From UBA4781 sp963556045 (lineage in GTDB: Bacteria; Chloroflexota; Anaerolineae; Anaerolineales; Anaerolineaceae): a DNA stretch of 64,000 nucleotides. The DNA lies in contig CAUVYA020000002.1 in NCBI GenBank assembly GCA_963556045.3, positions 682,001 through 746,000 on the forward strand, read 5' to 3'. A program made the position numbers and the translations under genes. The notes beneath the pieces are model-generated. The model was not told the DNA's origin, made no database searches, and saw only the letters and a program-made list of their open reading frames with translations. This document shows, in pieces, positions 9,233 to 18,056 of this stretch (within the stretch, counting starts at the first letter, position 1; the number at the start of each line of letters is the position of its first letter).

Positions 9233-9858
9233 AGCAGCACCGCCCTCACCGGAGCGCCTTCCACACCTTTCAATTTGAGAGGCAGACACACCAGTGTGTA
9301 TATTCCCGGCTGGACCTCAGACAGGTCTAGCGTTTCCACAATGGCAATGTTGCGTTCCATCAAGCGTGCATGCACCGGTCTGAAATCATCGGCAGGGGAG
9401 ATGGAGAGATAGTCGATACCCACCAGTTGGATCCCTAATGATACCAAATAGTCCGCTCCATCCAGGCTGAGTGAAACGAAATCCTCCTGAAAATCATGGG
9501 GATTTGTTTTCCAAAAAAGAGAGTTGCGGGTCTTGAACAGCAGGCGCGTGATGCCTTCTCTGATAGGGAGTGTTTTCAGTAATTCTGCATGGATGCTACC
9601 TGCCGCATCAGGAACAGCAAGCACCTGCGCTTCACCAATCAGCAATTCCAGGGGAAAATCCTCGATCAATGCTCCATTTCCAAGGAAATGGCGTGGTGCA
9701 TCCATATGACTGCCCTGATGTACGCTCATTTCTATCTCGCTCAGGTTATAAGGATCTCCTGCACCCAGATCCAATACCTGTCTGATCTGCATGGGAGCAT
9801 CCCCTTCCCAGTTCACCGTGGTGGGGGATAATGCAATGCTAATATCGAAGATCTTCAT
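9223..9858 (-). CDS. Cyclase-family metal-dependent hydrolase (KynB-like)
   Basis: Members of this family include kynurenine formamidase and other metal-dependent amidohydrolases. The hallmark HxGxHxDxPxHF motif appears as HQGSHMDAPRHF around residue 47, supplying the metal ligands. The 211-residue length is normal. No other tryptophan-degradation genes are nearby, so kynurenine formamidase activity is not supported by context. Start: ATG at 9858, preceded by a possible AGGAG. The 3' end overlaps fabL on the opposite strand. Confidence 0.8.
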   Translation of the reverse strand: MKIFDISIALSPTTVNWEGDAPMQIRQVLDLGAGDPYNLSEIEMSVHQGSHMDAPRHFLGNGALIEDFPLELLIGEAQVLAVPDAAGSIHAELLKTLPIREGITRLLFKTRNSLFWKTNPHDFQEDFVSLSLDGADYLVSLGIQLVGIDYLSISPADDFRPVHARLMERNIAIVETLDLSEVQPGIYTLVCLPLKLKGVEGAPVRAVLLQD

Positions 9859-9922
9859 TCCTGGACTCCTGGTAAATGGATTTCCTATTCCAGATTCGAT
9901 AGCATCTGATAGGCATGCACCT

Positions 9923-9928
9923 TATAAT
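9923..9928 (+). promoter_or_regulatory. -10 element upstream of the thiolase gene
   Basis: A consensus TATAAT lies 29 bases before the ATG at 9958, which has an AGGAGA ribosome-binding site at 9948-9953. The -35 region is not clear. Confidence 0.45.
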
Positions 9929-9957
9929 AACAGAAACTATATTTTGCAGGAGATGGA

Positions 9958-11103
9958 ATGCGCGAAGTAGCAGCCATAGGAATTGGTCAGACGAAAGTGG
10001 GTGAACAATGGGATTTCTCTTTGAAAGAGATCGCCGGGGAAGCTATTTTCGCAGCCGTACAGGATTGTGGCATTGACCACATTGATGGTGTTTACGTTGG
10101 CAATATGATGTCCGCTTCCGCCAACAATCAGCAGAACCTGGGTGCCTATCTTACCGACTGGATCGGCGCTAAAAATGTGAGCGCGCTGCGGCTGGAATCG
10201 GCATGCAGTTCCGGTTCCGCTGCTTTTCGAGCAGCCTTTCTGGCAGTCGCATCCGGCGAGGTGGATATTGCGCTGGCAGTGGGTGTGGAAAAGATGACCG
10301 ATTCCCCCTCCGGCGAGATCACTTCCGCCCTATCGACCGCAGCCAGCGCTGATTGGGAAGCGGATCAGGGTCTCTCCTTCGTGGCGTTGAACGCACTTTT
10401 AATGCGTCGTTACCTGCATGAAACAGGCTGGAAACACCACGACTTTGCCAACTTTTCCATCAATGCACATGCCAATGCAGTTCACAATCCATTTGCCCGC
10501 TTCCATATGCCGATCACAGAGGAAAAGTTCATCAATGCTGCCATGATCTGTGACCCTATCAATCTGATGGATTCATCCCCCATCGGGGATGGAGCCGCGG
10601 CGATCGTTCTGGTTCCTGCTGAGATGGTCAGTGGAAAGGTCATCCGTGTAGTGGGCTCATCCGCCGCCACAGATACCCTTGCGGTCCACAGCCGTAAAGA
10701 CCCCACCTGGTTGAGCGCCGCAGAACGGTCCAGTAAGAAGGCATACGCTCAGGCAGGTATTGGTCCACAGGATATTGATTTCTTTGAATACCACGATGCT
10801 TTTACCATCATGGCTGCACTGTCACTGGAAGCCAACGGTTTTGTGGAACGAGGAAAAGGACCGCAAATGGCGCTGGATGGCGCCATCCGTCTGGATGGCA
10901 GTTTGCCGGTTGCCACGATGGGCGGATTGAAAGCACGCGGTCATCCGGTGGGCGCCACCGGCATGTACCAGCTCGTGGAAGTCATCCAACAATTACGGGG
11001 AACTGCAGGCGAAAACCAGCTCGAAAAGGCGCGTGTCGGCATGGCGCAAAACATCGGCGGCAGTGGTTCCAACATCGTCACCCATATCCTGCGCAATGAT
11101 TGA
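9958..11103 (+). CDS. SCP-x-like thiolase (acetyl-CoA C-acyltransferase family)
   Basis: Thiolases of this branch condense or cleave acyl-CoA thioesters. The nucleophilic cysteine is in LESACSSGSAAF (about residue 84), a histidine sits in EYHDAF, and the catalytic C-terminal pattern appears as GGLKARGHPVGATG. In archaea this branch pairs with a DUF35 protein and HMG-CoA synthase for the mevalonate pathway; neither partner is seen here, although a mevalonate-pathway decarboxylase lies 10 kb away. The SD AGGAGA decides the start. The next gene overlaps its stop by 8 bases. Direction and substrate are unknown. Confidence 0.85.
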   Translation: MREVAAIGIGQTKVGEQWDFSLKEIAGEAIFAAVQDCGIDHIDGVYVGNMMSASANNQQNLGAYLTDWIGAKNVSALRLESACSSGSAAFRAAFLAVASGEVDIALAVGVEKMTDSPSGEITSALSTAASADWEADQGLSFVALNALLMRRYLHETGWKHHDFANFSINAHANAVHNPFARFHMPITEEKFINAAMICDPINLMDSSPIGDGAAAIVLVPAEMVSGKVIRVVGSSAATDTLAVHSRKDPTWLSAAERSSKKAYAQAGIGPQDIDFFEYHDAFTIMAALSLEANGFVERGKGPQMALDGAIRLDGSLPVATMGGLKARGHPVGATGMYQLVEVIQQLRGTAGENQLEKARVGMAQNIGGSGSNIVTHILRND

Positions 11104-11965
11104 TCTGCAAACGCTTCACAAACGCACCAGCGAATATCGAGTAGAAACGTACCATCTCGCCCGCCGTTTGTGGCTTAATAATGAGAAAGACGCCATCCGT
11201 TTTGTAGAAGAACGCGGTTTTATTTTCTTTTGGCCGATCAAAAACGCTGAGTTACCCAGCCTGTGGAATGCAACAGTAGGCAACCGTCCATTGCCGAATA
11301 ATCATGATGATCCCGGGCACATCACCTGGCGCTGGAAGGATGACCTGCTGGATAAACACGTCTGGTATTACGCCAAACTTATCCGTAAAAAATCCACTAT
11401 AGTCTCCCTATCCATGGCACCCAACTTCTATGCGCTTACCAGTAACTACGGGGATTATGAGAATGACTATCTGGTAGATTACAAAAAGGGGTTGATGAGC
11501 AGAGAAACCAAACAGGTTTACGAAGCGCTGTTATACAATGGACCCACTCATACTATTGACCTGCGCAAAGCAGCCCATCTTTCTTCAACCGAAAATAAAT
11601 ATCGCTTTGATAAAGCCCTGACCGATCTACAGTCTGAGATGAAGATCATTCCGGTCGGCATCGCGCAAGCCGGTCGCTGGGGATATGCCATGATCTATGA
11701 TGTGGCAGCCCGCCGCTACCCTGAAGTAGTGGAAGCAGCCCGCTTTCTCAGTGAAGAAAAAGCCCGGCAGACCATATTACTGGCTTACCTGCGCTCCGTT
11801 GGCATGGCGGAATCAAGCCGCACTGCATCCCTTTTCAGGTGGAAAATGGAGCATCTTCTGCAGGCTGCACAGCACTGCATCAAAACGGGGCAGGTCAGGC
11901 TTTTCCAGGATCCCGAGACTTTAAAAACCCATCTTATCTATGAATCGGTTTTTCCTCTACAATAA
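11096..11965 (+). CDS. Winged-helix protein, possibly AlkZ/YcaQ-related
   Basis: A 289-residue protein starting MIDLQTLHKRTSEYR. Its arrangement (N-terminal helical part, a WKDDLLDKHVWYYAKLIRK segment, a predicted winged-helix stretch near residues 135-200, and an aromatic C-terminus) recalls the AlkZ/YcaQ family of DNA glycosylases that open interstrand cross-links and related proteins. I cannot point to the QxQ catalytic motif of genuine AlkZ, so enzymatic activity is doubtful. The open frame extends upstream to 11033, but the ATG at 11096 gives a usual translational overlap with the thiolase stop, which implies coupling. Confidence 0.5.
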   Translation: MIDLQTLHKRTSEYRVETYHLARRLWLNNEKDAIRFVEERGFIFFWPIKNAELPSLWNATVGNRPLPNNHDDPGHITWRWKDDLLDKHVWYYAKLIRKKSTIVSLSMAPNFYALTSNYGDYENDYLVDYKKGLMSRETKQVYEALLYNGPTHTIDLRKAAHLSSTENKYRFDKALTDLQSEMKIIPVGIAQAGRWGYAMIYDVAARRYPEVVEAARFLSEEKARQTILLAYLRSVGMAESSRTASLFRWKMEHLLQAAQHCIKTGQVRLFQDPETLKTHLIYESVFPLQ

Positions 11966-11985
11966 AAGAAAAGGAAAGTACAGTC

Positions 11986-14370
11986 ATGGGCTTTCAATTG
12001 AACCAGGATGTCGTTGAAAAACTGGAAGGATTGCAGCATCTTGTGGATGATGAGTACCTTCTTTCCATACAGGATTCACAAAAAGCACGCCGGATCGCCC
12101 AGGTATTGAATGCAAACACCCACCCGCCTGAAGATATTAAAGCATGGCAGGTACTGGCAGGCGCCTATCTGCACACATTGTTTGGCAAGATCATTTCGAC
12201 CGTGCTTTCTGGCGACGATGATCAGCGTTTAATCCATACATACTCTGTGGAAATAGCAAACTATCGTGATCTATTCCATACTGACAAAACAGACAACGAG
12301 ATTCTGTGCGATATTCTCAGCACCAGCCTGCTGCTGCGGGATCATGCGTTTTCTTTTCTATCCGACTTGTTCGATGAGTTCCCTGTGCTTTCTATCGAAA
12401 ATATTTCCCATGCTTTGTCCGGGTTGCTGATAAGAACCCGTGATCTGCTGCCTCTTTTTGATGAAATGACTGCTTCTTCTCCCGAAGATGTCATCGCTCA
12501 ATTGGAACACATTCGGAGAAATTGGGATTTCCTCAACGAACAGCAGATCATCGAACTGGATAAAACACGTAAATTCATTTACGAAGAAATTGAAGAAGAC
12601 CAGAAAAGTGCATACACCCCCGAAAGGGTGTTGAAGTTCAAGAAACAAAAGTCGAAAAGGAAAAGAATTGAAGAACCAGTCTGGAAGAAAAATGTGGTTC
12701 TGATCGCGAAAAATGCCAATGTGTGGCTCGTGCAGTTGAGCCGCAAATACGGGTGCCCCGTCCAGCATCTTGACCAGATCCCCAGCCAGGAATTAACGCA
12801 GCTTACAGATCGTGGCATCAACAGCCTGTGGCTGATCGGGGTCTGGGAGCGCAGTCCCGCTTCACAGCGCATCAAGGAATTGTATGGCAGAACCGATACC
12901 ACAGCATCCGCCTATTCCATCAAGGAATATCGCATCGCTGCCTCACTGGGTGGAGAACCTGCTGTGGATGGGTTGCTGCTCCAGTGCGAACAGCTCGGTA
13001 TCAAACTGTGCGTGGATATGGTACCCAACCATACCGGTGTGGATGCCGCCTGGCTGCTGAAACATCCCGATTGGTATATTTCCCTTTCAAAAAGCCCGGA
13101 TGATAGTTTTCACTTTGACAGCCCTGATCTTTCCCCATCACAGCATGTTTCCATCAAACTTGAGAATGGTTATTACGATCAGAGCGGCGCAGCGGAAGTC
13201 TTTCTATACGAAGATAAAGAAAAGAAAGAAAAACGCTTCATCTATCACGGCAATGACGGCACCAGCATGCCCTGGAACGACACCGCCCAGCTCGATTATC
13301 TTAACCCGCAGGTGCGCGAACAGGTCATCCAGACTATTTTGTCCATTCTTCAGCGTTTCCCGCTGATGCGCTTTGATGCCGCTATGACCCTCACCAAAAA
13401 ACATTTTCAACGCTTGTGGTATCCATTACCGGATAGTGAGGAACGCTGTATTCCCACCCGTGAGAACAACACCATGCCTGCCGGGGAATTTGATCAGCGC
13501 ATGCCCCACGAATTCTGGCAAGAAGTAGTGGAAAGGGTCGCGCGAGAAGCCCCGCAGGCAGTATTGATGGCGGAAGCATTCTGGCTGATGGAGGGATATT
13601 TCATCAACGAACTGGGTATGCACCGTGTGTACAACAGCGCCTTCATGAACCTGCTGCGAGATGAGGAAAATGATAAATATCAGCAGGTGCTGCAAAACGC
13701 ACTTCGCAGCGATCCTGAGATCCTGGGGCGTTTTGTCAATTTTCTCAATAATCCTGATGAAAGAACCGCTGCAGATCAGTTTGGCAAGAGCGAAAAATAT
13801 TTTGCCATCTGCACCATGCTGGCAACCATGCCCGGGCTGCCTATGCTGGGGCACGGGCAGATCGAAGGCTTTGAAGAACGCTACGGTATGGATTTTTTGG
13901 CTCCCATGTGGGATGAGCAGGAAGATACCCAACTCATCCAGCAGCATGAGAAATGGATATTTCCGCTGCTGCGCAGGCGCGCCATCTTTTCCAATGCGCA
14001 AACCTTCACCCTTTTTGAAGTGATGACAAATACTGGCATCCCCACCCCGCAGGTATATGCCTATCACAATCGTCATGGCAAACAACATTCTCTGGTTGTG
14101 GTCAACAACAGCTACCACCAGGTTGATATCCAGTTCGATCACAGCGTACCCACAGCCAGCAGGGATGGAACCGTTCAGGTCAAAGCATTGTGGGATGTGA
14201 TCTCACATCCGGAAAATGAAAACCAGGTTCTGGTATGCGATGAGATGCGCACCCGTAAGAAATGGGTTTTCAAGCAACAGATATTAAAAGAGAATGGTTT
14301 CTCTTTTTCCCTTGCCCCCTACCAGCATCTGGTTCTCTTGTTCACCTGGCAGAACGAAGCGGCAGAATGA
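11986..14370 (+). CDS. GH13 (alpha-amylase family) protein with unusual N-terminal domain
   Basis: A 794-residue protein. Residues 1 to about 230 are helical and charged and match nothing I recognise. The GH13 barrel follows with region I DMVPNHTG, region II MRFDAAMTL (nucleophile Asp) and region III LMAEAFW (acid/base Glu). Region IV reads FLNNPDE, so the usual NHD is NPD: the transition-state Asp is kept but the His is Pro. This pattern occurs in some transferase-like GH13 members, so a glucan transferase or sucrose/trehalose-type enzyme is possible. No signal peptide, so it acts in the cytoplasm. AAGGAAAG precedes the ATG. It overlaps the convergent reductase gene by 29 bases. Confidence 0.82.
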   Translation: MGFQLNQDVVEKLEGLQHLVDDEYLLSIQDSQKARRIAQVLNANTHPPEDIKAWQVLAGAYLHTLFGKIISTVLSGDDDQRLIHTYSVEIANYRDLFHTDKTDNEILCDILSTSLLLRDHAFSFLSDLFDEFPVLSIENISHALSGLLIRTRDLLPLFDEMTASSPEDVIAQLEHIRRNWDFLNEQQIIELDKTRKFIYEEIEEDQKSAYTPERVLKFKKQKSKRKRIEEPVWKKNVVLIAKNANVWLVQLSRKYGCPVQHLDQIPSQELTQLTDRGINSLWLIGVWERSPASQRIKELYGRTDTTASAYSIKEYRIAASLGGEPAVDGLLLQCEQLGIKLCVDMVPNHTGVDAAWLLKHPDWYISLSKSPDDSFHFDSPDLSPSQHVSIKLENGYYDQSGAAEVFLYEDKEKKEKRFIYHGNDGTSMPWNDTAQLDYLNPQVREQVIQTILSILQRFPLMRFDAAMTLTKKHFQRLWYPLPDSEERCIPTRENNTMPAGEFDQRMPHEFWQEVVERVAREAPQAVLMAEAFWLMEGYFINELGMHRVYNSAFMNLLRDEENDKYQQVLQNALRSDPEILGRFVNFLNNPDERTAADQFGKSEKYFAICTMLATMPGLPMLGHGQIEGFEERYGMDFLAPMWDEQEDTQLIQQHEKWIFPLLRRRAIFSNAQTFTLFEVMTNTGIPTPQVYAYHNRHGKQHSLVVVNNSYHQVDIQFDHSVPTASRDGTVQVKALWDVISHPENENQVLVCDEMRTRKKWVFKQQILKENGFSFSLAPYQHLVLLFTWQNEAAE

Positions 14371-15247
14371 ATTTCAATTTCTCACTGAAGCGACCGGGCA
14401 GAATATTGAACTGCTGCGGCAACGAATCCAGTGAACAGGTGCGGTCGGCAGCCAGGTAATCGATCCAGTAGGTGGACATCAGCGCTGCTTTTGGCGATTC
14501 CCCAAACCACAGGTTGCGCGCTCGCAATGCTGCGGGAGCAATGGGAATCAGCTGGCGTTTCTTCCCCATACGCTCCATGAGCATGGTCAGGACCTTGCGG
14601 AAGGTGAAATACTCCCCCCCGCCCAGCTGCAGTGTCTTTCCGGCAAAATCTGCATCTTGATACGTCAGATACAAACAATTTACCAGATCATTAATCCATA
14701 AAGGCTGCATGAGAATATCATCGCTGCCGGGGATGGTATACAGGATCTTGCTAGCCTGTAATCCGCGCGCGAAATAGGAGATGAATCCATCGCCCTGCCC
14801 GAATAGTACCGAGGTTCGCAGGATAGTGGCTGCGGCAGAGCTGTTCTGGATCATTTTTTCTGCTATCGCTTTAGCACGAAAAGTTGGGAATCCAGAAGTT
14901 CGATCTGCACCGATATGGCTCAGGAAGATAATGCGCTCCACACCCACCTGCTGCGCGGATCCTAATAACACTTCCAATCCCTGAATATCGGTCTGCTCCA
15001 GATCCACATTCTGCCCTTCCTTCTCAGAGCTTGCCAGATGGAAGATGCAGTTCACATCTTTCAATGCCGCTCGAACTCCGCGTTCATCACTCAGGCTGCT
15101 GACAGCCACTTCAACAGGAATGTTGCGCGGCAGCCGCGGCGAATAGCGTGATGGTCGCAGAAGAGCACGCACCGGCAGCCCCTGCTGCGAGAGATACGCG
15201 ATCAGTGCACTGCCCACAAAACCAGAAGCGCCCGTTACCAGGATCAT
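14342..15247 (-). CDS. NAD(P)-binding atypical SDR (NDUFA9/NmrA-like)
   Basis: A 301-residue extended-type SDR with the dinucleotide motif VTGASGFVGSAL at residues 4-15. The later segments (FHLASSEKEG, ILRTSVLFGQGDGF, LQLGGGEYFTF) resemble the NDUFA9-like or nucleoside-diphosphate-sugar epimerase group that binds NAD(P)H without a clear catalytic Tyr-Lys pair. The substrate is unknown. The frame opens at 15256, but the ATG at 15247 yields the canonical MILVTGASG start and sits exactly where transcription should begin. Its 3' end overlaps the GH13 gene. Confidence 0.78.
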   Translation of the reverse strand: MILVTGASGFVGSALIAYLSQQGLPVRALLRPSRYSPRLPRNIPVEVAVSSLSDERGVRAALKDVNCIFHLASSEKEGQNVDLEQTDIQGLEVLLGSAQQVGVERIIFLSHIGADRTSGFPTFRAKAIAEKMIQNSSAAATILRTSVLFGQGDGFISYFARGLQASKILYTIPGSDDILMQPLWINDLVNCLYLTYQDADFAGKTLQLGGGEYFTFRKVLTMLMERMGKKRQLIPIAPAALRARNLWFGESPKAALMSTYWIDYLAADRTCSLDSLPQQFNILPGRFSEKLKFILPLRSAR

Positions 15248-15254
15248 GAAAACC

Positions 15255-15260
15255 ATTATA
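15255..15260 (-). promoter_or_regulatory. -10 element giving a leaderless mRNA for the SDR gene
   Basis: On the reverse strand TATAAT is followed by seven bases (GGTTTTC) and then the ATG at 15247. The transcription start would coincide with the start codon. There is no Shine-Dalgarno sequence. Confidence 0.5.
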
Positions 15261-15320
15261 GCAGAGGAAAAAAAGCAAGGTTGGCATGAACCTTGCTACA
15301 TAAGGGGCAGGAAGAATATT

Positions 15321-16604
15321 ATGGAACATACAACCTCCAAAACCCTTCAAATTCAAGCACGGCACGGTTTTCACATCCTGCCCGACCATATCCATAATGA
15401 TCCGGCTTACATAGAGAATTTCATCGCATTTGCAAACACCAGTGCCACCCGCTATGCATTAGTGGAAGTTCTTTCCTGCCAATCTCTGCCGGTCAACCTT
15501 GTCAGCACACTGGTCGAGAGCGGCATCACAGTGGATGTTTTCTTAAAGACAACCCTGCGGGAAGAATTTGACCTGCTGGCATATCAGGACCTGATCAATA
15601 CTCTCGCCAACCTGCACGTCAAACATGTCATCCTTTTTGATCGTCCCAATCAGCAAGACTTCTGGGATCCACAAACCTGGATCAAACCGAATCTGCTGGA
15701 GATCTTCCTCGAGAAGTTCAGCCTGCTGGCTGAAAAATGCCTTGAGAAAAATATCCAGCCGGTCTTCCCTCCTTTGCAGCCAGGCGGTGATTTCTGGGAT
15801 ACCGTATTCCTGCGGTTAGCCTTGCAGAGCCTGAAAGATAAAGGCAGGAGCGATCTGCTGGAGAGTCTCACCCTGAGCGCGTACACCTGGACGAACGATC
15901 ATCCTATCCAATGGGGCGCCGGTGGAGCGGAACGCTGGCCCACCAGCACACCTTACTATACCCCGCAGAACAGCGAGAACCAGCAGGGTTTCCGTATCTT
16001 TGACTGGTACCAGACCAATGTCAAAGCCGTGCTGAACCATTCTCTACCCATGCTGCTGCTGCAAGCAGGGCGCGCTGCAGAATATGGCACTTCTTCACAG
16101 TCCAACCAGCTAAGCATCACGCAGGATATTCTCGAGGTACTCTATCCGAACCTGTATGTTCGAGGTGATGATGGAGAGTTGAGGGAACCCATCCCTCATG
16201 AAGTGATCACCTGCAACTTCCTGCTAGACCTGGATTGGCAGAACCTGCAGGGACTCTTTGTAAAGATACAAGATGCGCAGGCAGCCCGGGTAGAAAAATC
16301 CGCATCGCAGGAGCAGAAAAAGAGTGTTCACGATCAGTTCATGCACTACCTGCTGCTGCCTGATGAAAGCTGGCAAAGTGATCCTGTAAAAACGGCTGCT
16401 CTGCAGCCATTCTTGAATAAATTTCACCCGCAAACGGGTGTCTCTGTCAATGAAGCGTTGGATGCCAGCGAGGTAACCCTGCTGGTGACCGGAAATGATG
16501 ACATGCAGGAAAAAATGAACATACTGGCACAAAATGAAAGCATCCTGGTACGGCGGATGCGTGTGGAACCCAGCAACCTGGTGGAGGACCGAAATGATCT
16601 ATAA
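15321..16604 (+). CDS. Unknown 427-residue protein in operon with an FtsZ paralogue
   Basis: I do not recognise this family. The chain has no signal peptide or membrane segment. Its alternating hydrophobic strands and motifs such as GFHILPDHIHND, HVILFDRP, PVFPPLQPGGDFWD and GAGGAERWPTSTPYY suggest a TIM-barrel, perhaps glycosidase-like, fold in the first 300 residues. The last 100 residues look like a separate alpha/beta unit. A GGCAGGAAG lies upstream of the ATG at 15321; the open frame runs to 15246 but that part overlaps the SDR promoter. The stop overlaps the start of the ftsZ-like gene by 11 bases, so translation is coupled and a shared process is likely. Confidence 0.75.
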   Translation: MEHTTSKTLQIQARHGFHILPDHIHNDPAYIENFIAFANTSATRYALVEVLSCQSLPVNLVSTLVESGITVDVFLKTTLREEFDLLAYQDLINTLANLHVKHVILFDRPNQQDFWDPQTWIKPNLLEIFLEKFSLLAEKCLEKNIQPVFPPLQPGGDFWDTVFLRLALQSLKDKGRSDLLESLTLSAYTWTNDHPIQWGAGGAERWPTSTPYYTPQNSENQQGFRIFDWYQTNVKAVLNHSLPMLLLQAGRAAEYGTSSQSNQLSITQDILEVLYPNLYVRGDDGELREPIPHEVITCNFLLDLDWQNLQGLFVKIQDAQAARVEKSASQEQKKSVHDQFMHYLLLPDESWQSDPVKTAALQPFLNKFHPQTGVSVNEALDASEVTLLVTGNDDMQEKMNILAQNESILVRRMRVEPSNLVEDRNDL

Positions 16605-17799
16605 CAGCAATAATCCGGCACAGTTTTCAAACGAGATGCCTGTCATTAAAGTGATGGGTTTGGGAGGGGCAGGCTGCAACACCATCAACCGCATGATCGC
16701 ACTGGGTTTGGATCACGTGGAGTACATCGCTGCCAACACCGACCGCCAGGTATTACATGCCAGCAAGGCACAGCATACCATTTTACTGGGACCCGACCTG
16801 ACCAAGGGTCTGGGTGCGGGCGGCAACCCGCAGATCGGCAGACTGGCTGCGGAAGAGAGTTTCCGCGAGATCGCACATGCGCTGGAAGGTGCGGATATGG
16901 TATTCCTGACCGCCGGAATGGGTGGTGGAACCGGTACCGGAGCCATCTCCATCGCGGCGCGCATTGCCAGATCCATGGATATGCTGGTGATCGCCTTCGT
17001 GACTACCCCCTTTAGTTTCGAGTTTGGCAGGCGCAAGAGCAACGCCGATGAGGGCATCGCCCAATTGCGCCCCTATACTGACACCCTGGTCACCATCCCC
17101 AACGATAAACTGCTTCAGGTCGCCCCGCGTGATCTGGCGCTGGATATGGCATTCCGTCTATCCGATGACGCGCTGCGCATGGGTATCCAGAGCATTTCAG
17201 AACTGGTCTCCAATCCCGGTTTGATCAATATTGACAGCGCGCATGTGCTGCGCATGATGGAAATGGGCGGCGGCACCTACCTGGCGATGGGCAGAGGCAG
17301 CGGCGAGAACAACACCATACAGGCGCTCAACAAAGCCCTCAATCATCCCATGCTCGAGAGTGTGGCGCTGGAACAGGCACGCGGCGTCATTGTCAATTTT
17401 CACAGCGGCAAAGAACTGGCCGTGGATGAACTGTCGGATGCGCTTAACATGATCAAACACCGCGCCAGCGATGATTGCGAGATCATCACCGGTGTCATGC
17501 TGGATGACAGGATGGGAAACGATTGTGAGATCACCCTCATTGTGACCGGCATCGGCAGCACCGACATCAGCGATCCTGAAGTGGCATACCTGCACCAATT
17601 CGGGCAACCCGAATTGGAGGAAGTCCCTTCCCAACCGAATCAGAAAAGCGTGGTGGAACTCAATCGAACCTCCCTCGATCACAACAGTGACTATCTGGAA
17701 GTACCCGCCTACTTGCGCAACCGCCAGATACCGCTAGAATTAATACAGGAAAATTATGGACAGACAAACCTACAATCAGATATGCAGCCAGATCTATAA
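16594..17799 (+). CDS. FtsZ-like tubulin GTPase with altered T7 loop
   Basis: FtsZ polymerises with GTP at the division site. This 401-residue protein has the glycine-rich GLGGAGCNTI segment and the tubulin signature GGGTGTGA (about residues 109-116). A C-terminal peptide YLEVPAYLRNRQ resembles the FtsZ tail that binds FtsA or SepF. The T7 synergy loop reads NIDSAHVLRMM, where canonical FtsZ has N-x-D-F-A-D; the last Asp, equivalent to E. coli Asp212 needed for GTP hydrolysis, is His (codon CAT). The standard ftsZ is probably elsewhere, as an mraZ-rsmH-ftsL-ftsI cluster lies at 60-64 kb. GGAGG precedes the ATG. I call it a paralogue rather than the main FtsZ; that is inference. Confidence 0.88.
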   Translation: MIYNSNNPAQFSNEMPVIKVMGLGGAGCNTINRMIALGLDHVEYIAANTDRQVLHASKAQHTILLGPDLTKGLGAGGNPQIGRLAAEESFREIAHALEGADMVFLTAGMGGGTGTGAISIAARIARSMDMLVIAFVTTPFSFEFGRRKSNADEGIAQLRPYTDTLVTIPNDKLLQVAPRDLALDMAFRLSDDALRMGIQSISELVSNPGLINIDSAHVLRMMEMGGGTYLAMGRGSGENNTIQALNKALNHPMLESVALEQARGVIVNFHSGKELAVDELSDALNMIKHRASDDCEIITGVMLDDRMGNDCEITLIVTGIGSTDISDPEVAYLHQFGQPELEEVPSQPNQKSVVELNRTSLDHNSDYLEVPAYLRNRQIPLELIQENYGQTNLQSDMQPDL

Positions 17800-17974
17800 A
17801 AAATATCCGGCTCTCAAGAACAGCAAACCAGAACTCAAATCGCAGCCCAACGGCGACACGCTGCTCATCTTCGGCGCCAAACAGAAGACAGCCAACGGGC
17901 ACAGCCTATCCACCGTGCTGCGCGTGGTGGCAGATGAGAAGGGGCATATCAAGAAGATCAGCAGTTCGAAGTGA
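17756..17974 (+). CDS. Small basic protein overlapping the 3' end of the ftsZ paralogue
   Basis: A 72-residue, lysine-rich protein (MDRQTYNQICSQIYKKYPAL, ending KKISSSK) with no known domain. It has a plausible AGGAAAATT site before its ATG and lies in another frame over the last 44 bases of the ftsZ-like gene. Host-like codon use continues beyond the overlap, which favours a real gene. It would be the third gene of the unit. Function unknown. Confidence 0.5.
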   Translation: MDRQTYNQICSQIYKKYPALKNSKPELKSQPNGDTLLIFGAKQKTANGHSLSTVLRVVADEKGHIKKISSSK

Positions 17975-18000
17975 AATGTAACTTAATTTTTAATTTATAA

Positions 18001-18010
18001 ACTCACTATT
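18001..18010 (+). repeat. Left copy of a 10-bp direct repeat flanking the AT-rich island
   Basis: ACTCACTATT occurs here, just downstream of the last gene of the ftsZ-like unit, and again at 20957-20966 beyond the TIR gene. The two copies bracket the two AT-rich genes. It may be an insertion scar, or chance in AT-rich sequence. Confidence 0.35.
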
Positions 18011-18056
18011 ACATCTCGACTATTCTAATAAATTGGAAATTGGAGCATAAACTTAA

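Noticed and set aside
15246..15320. 25-residue upstream extension of the 427-residue protein
   Set aside because: It overlaps the promoter of the divergent SDR gene, and a ribosome-binding site precedes the ATG at 15321.
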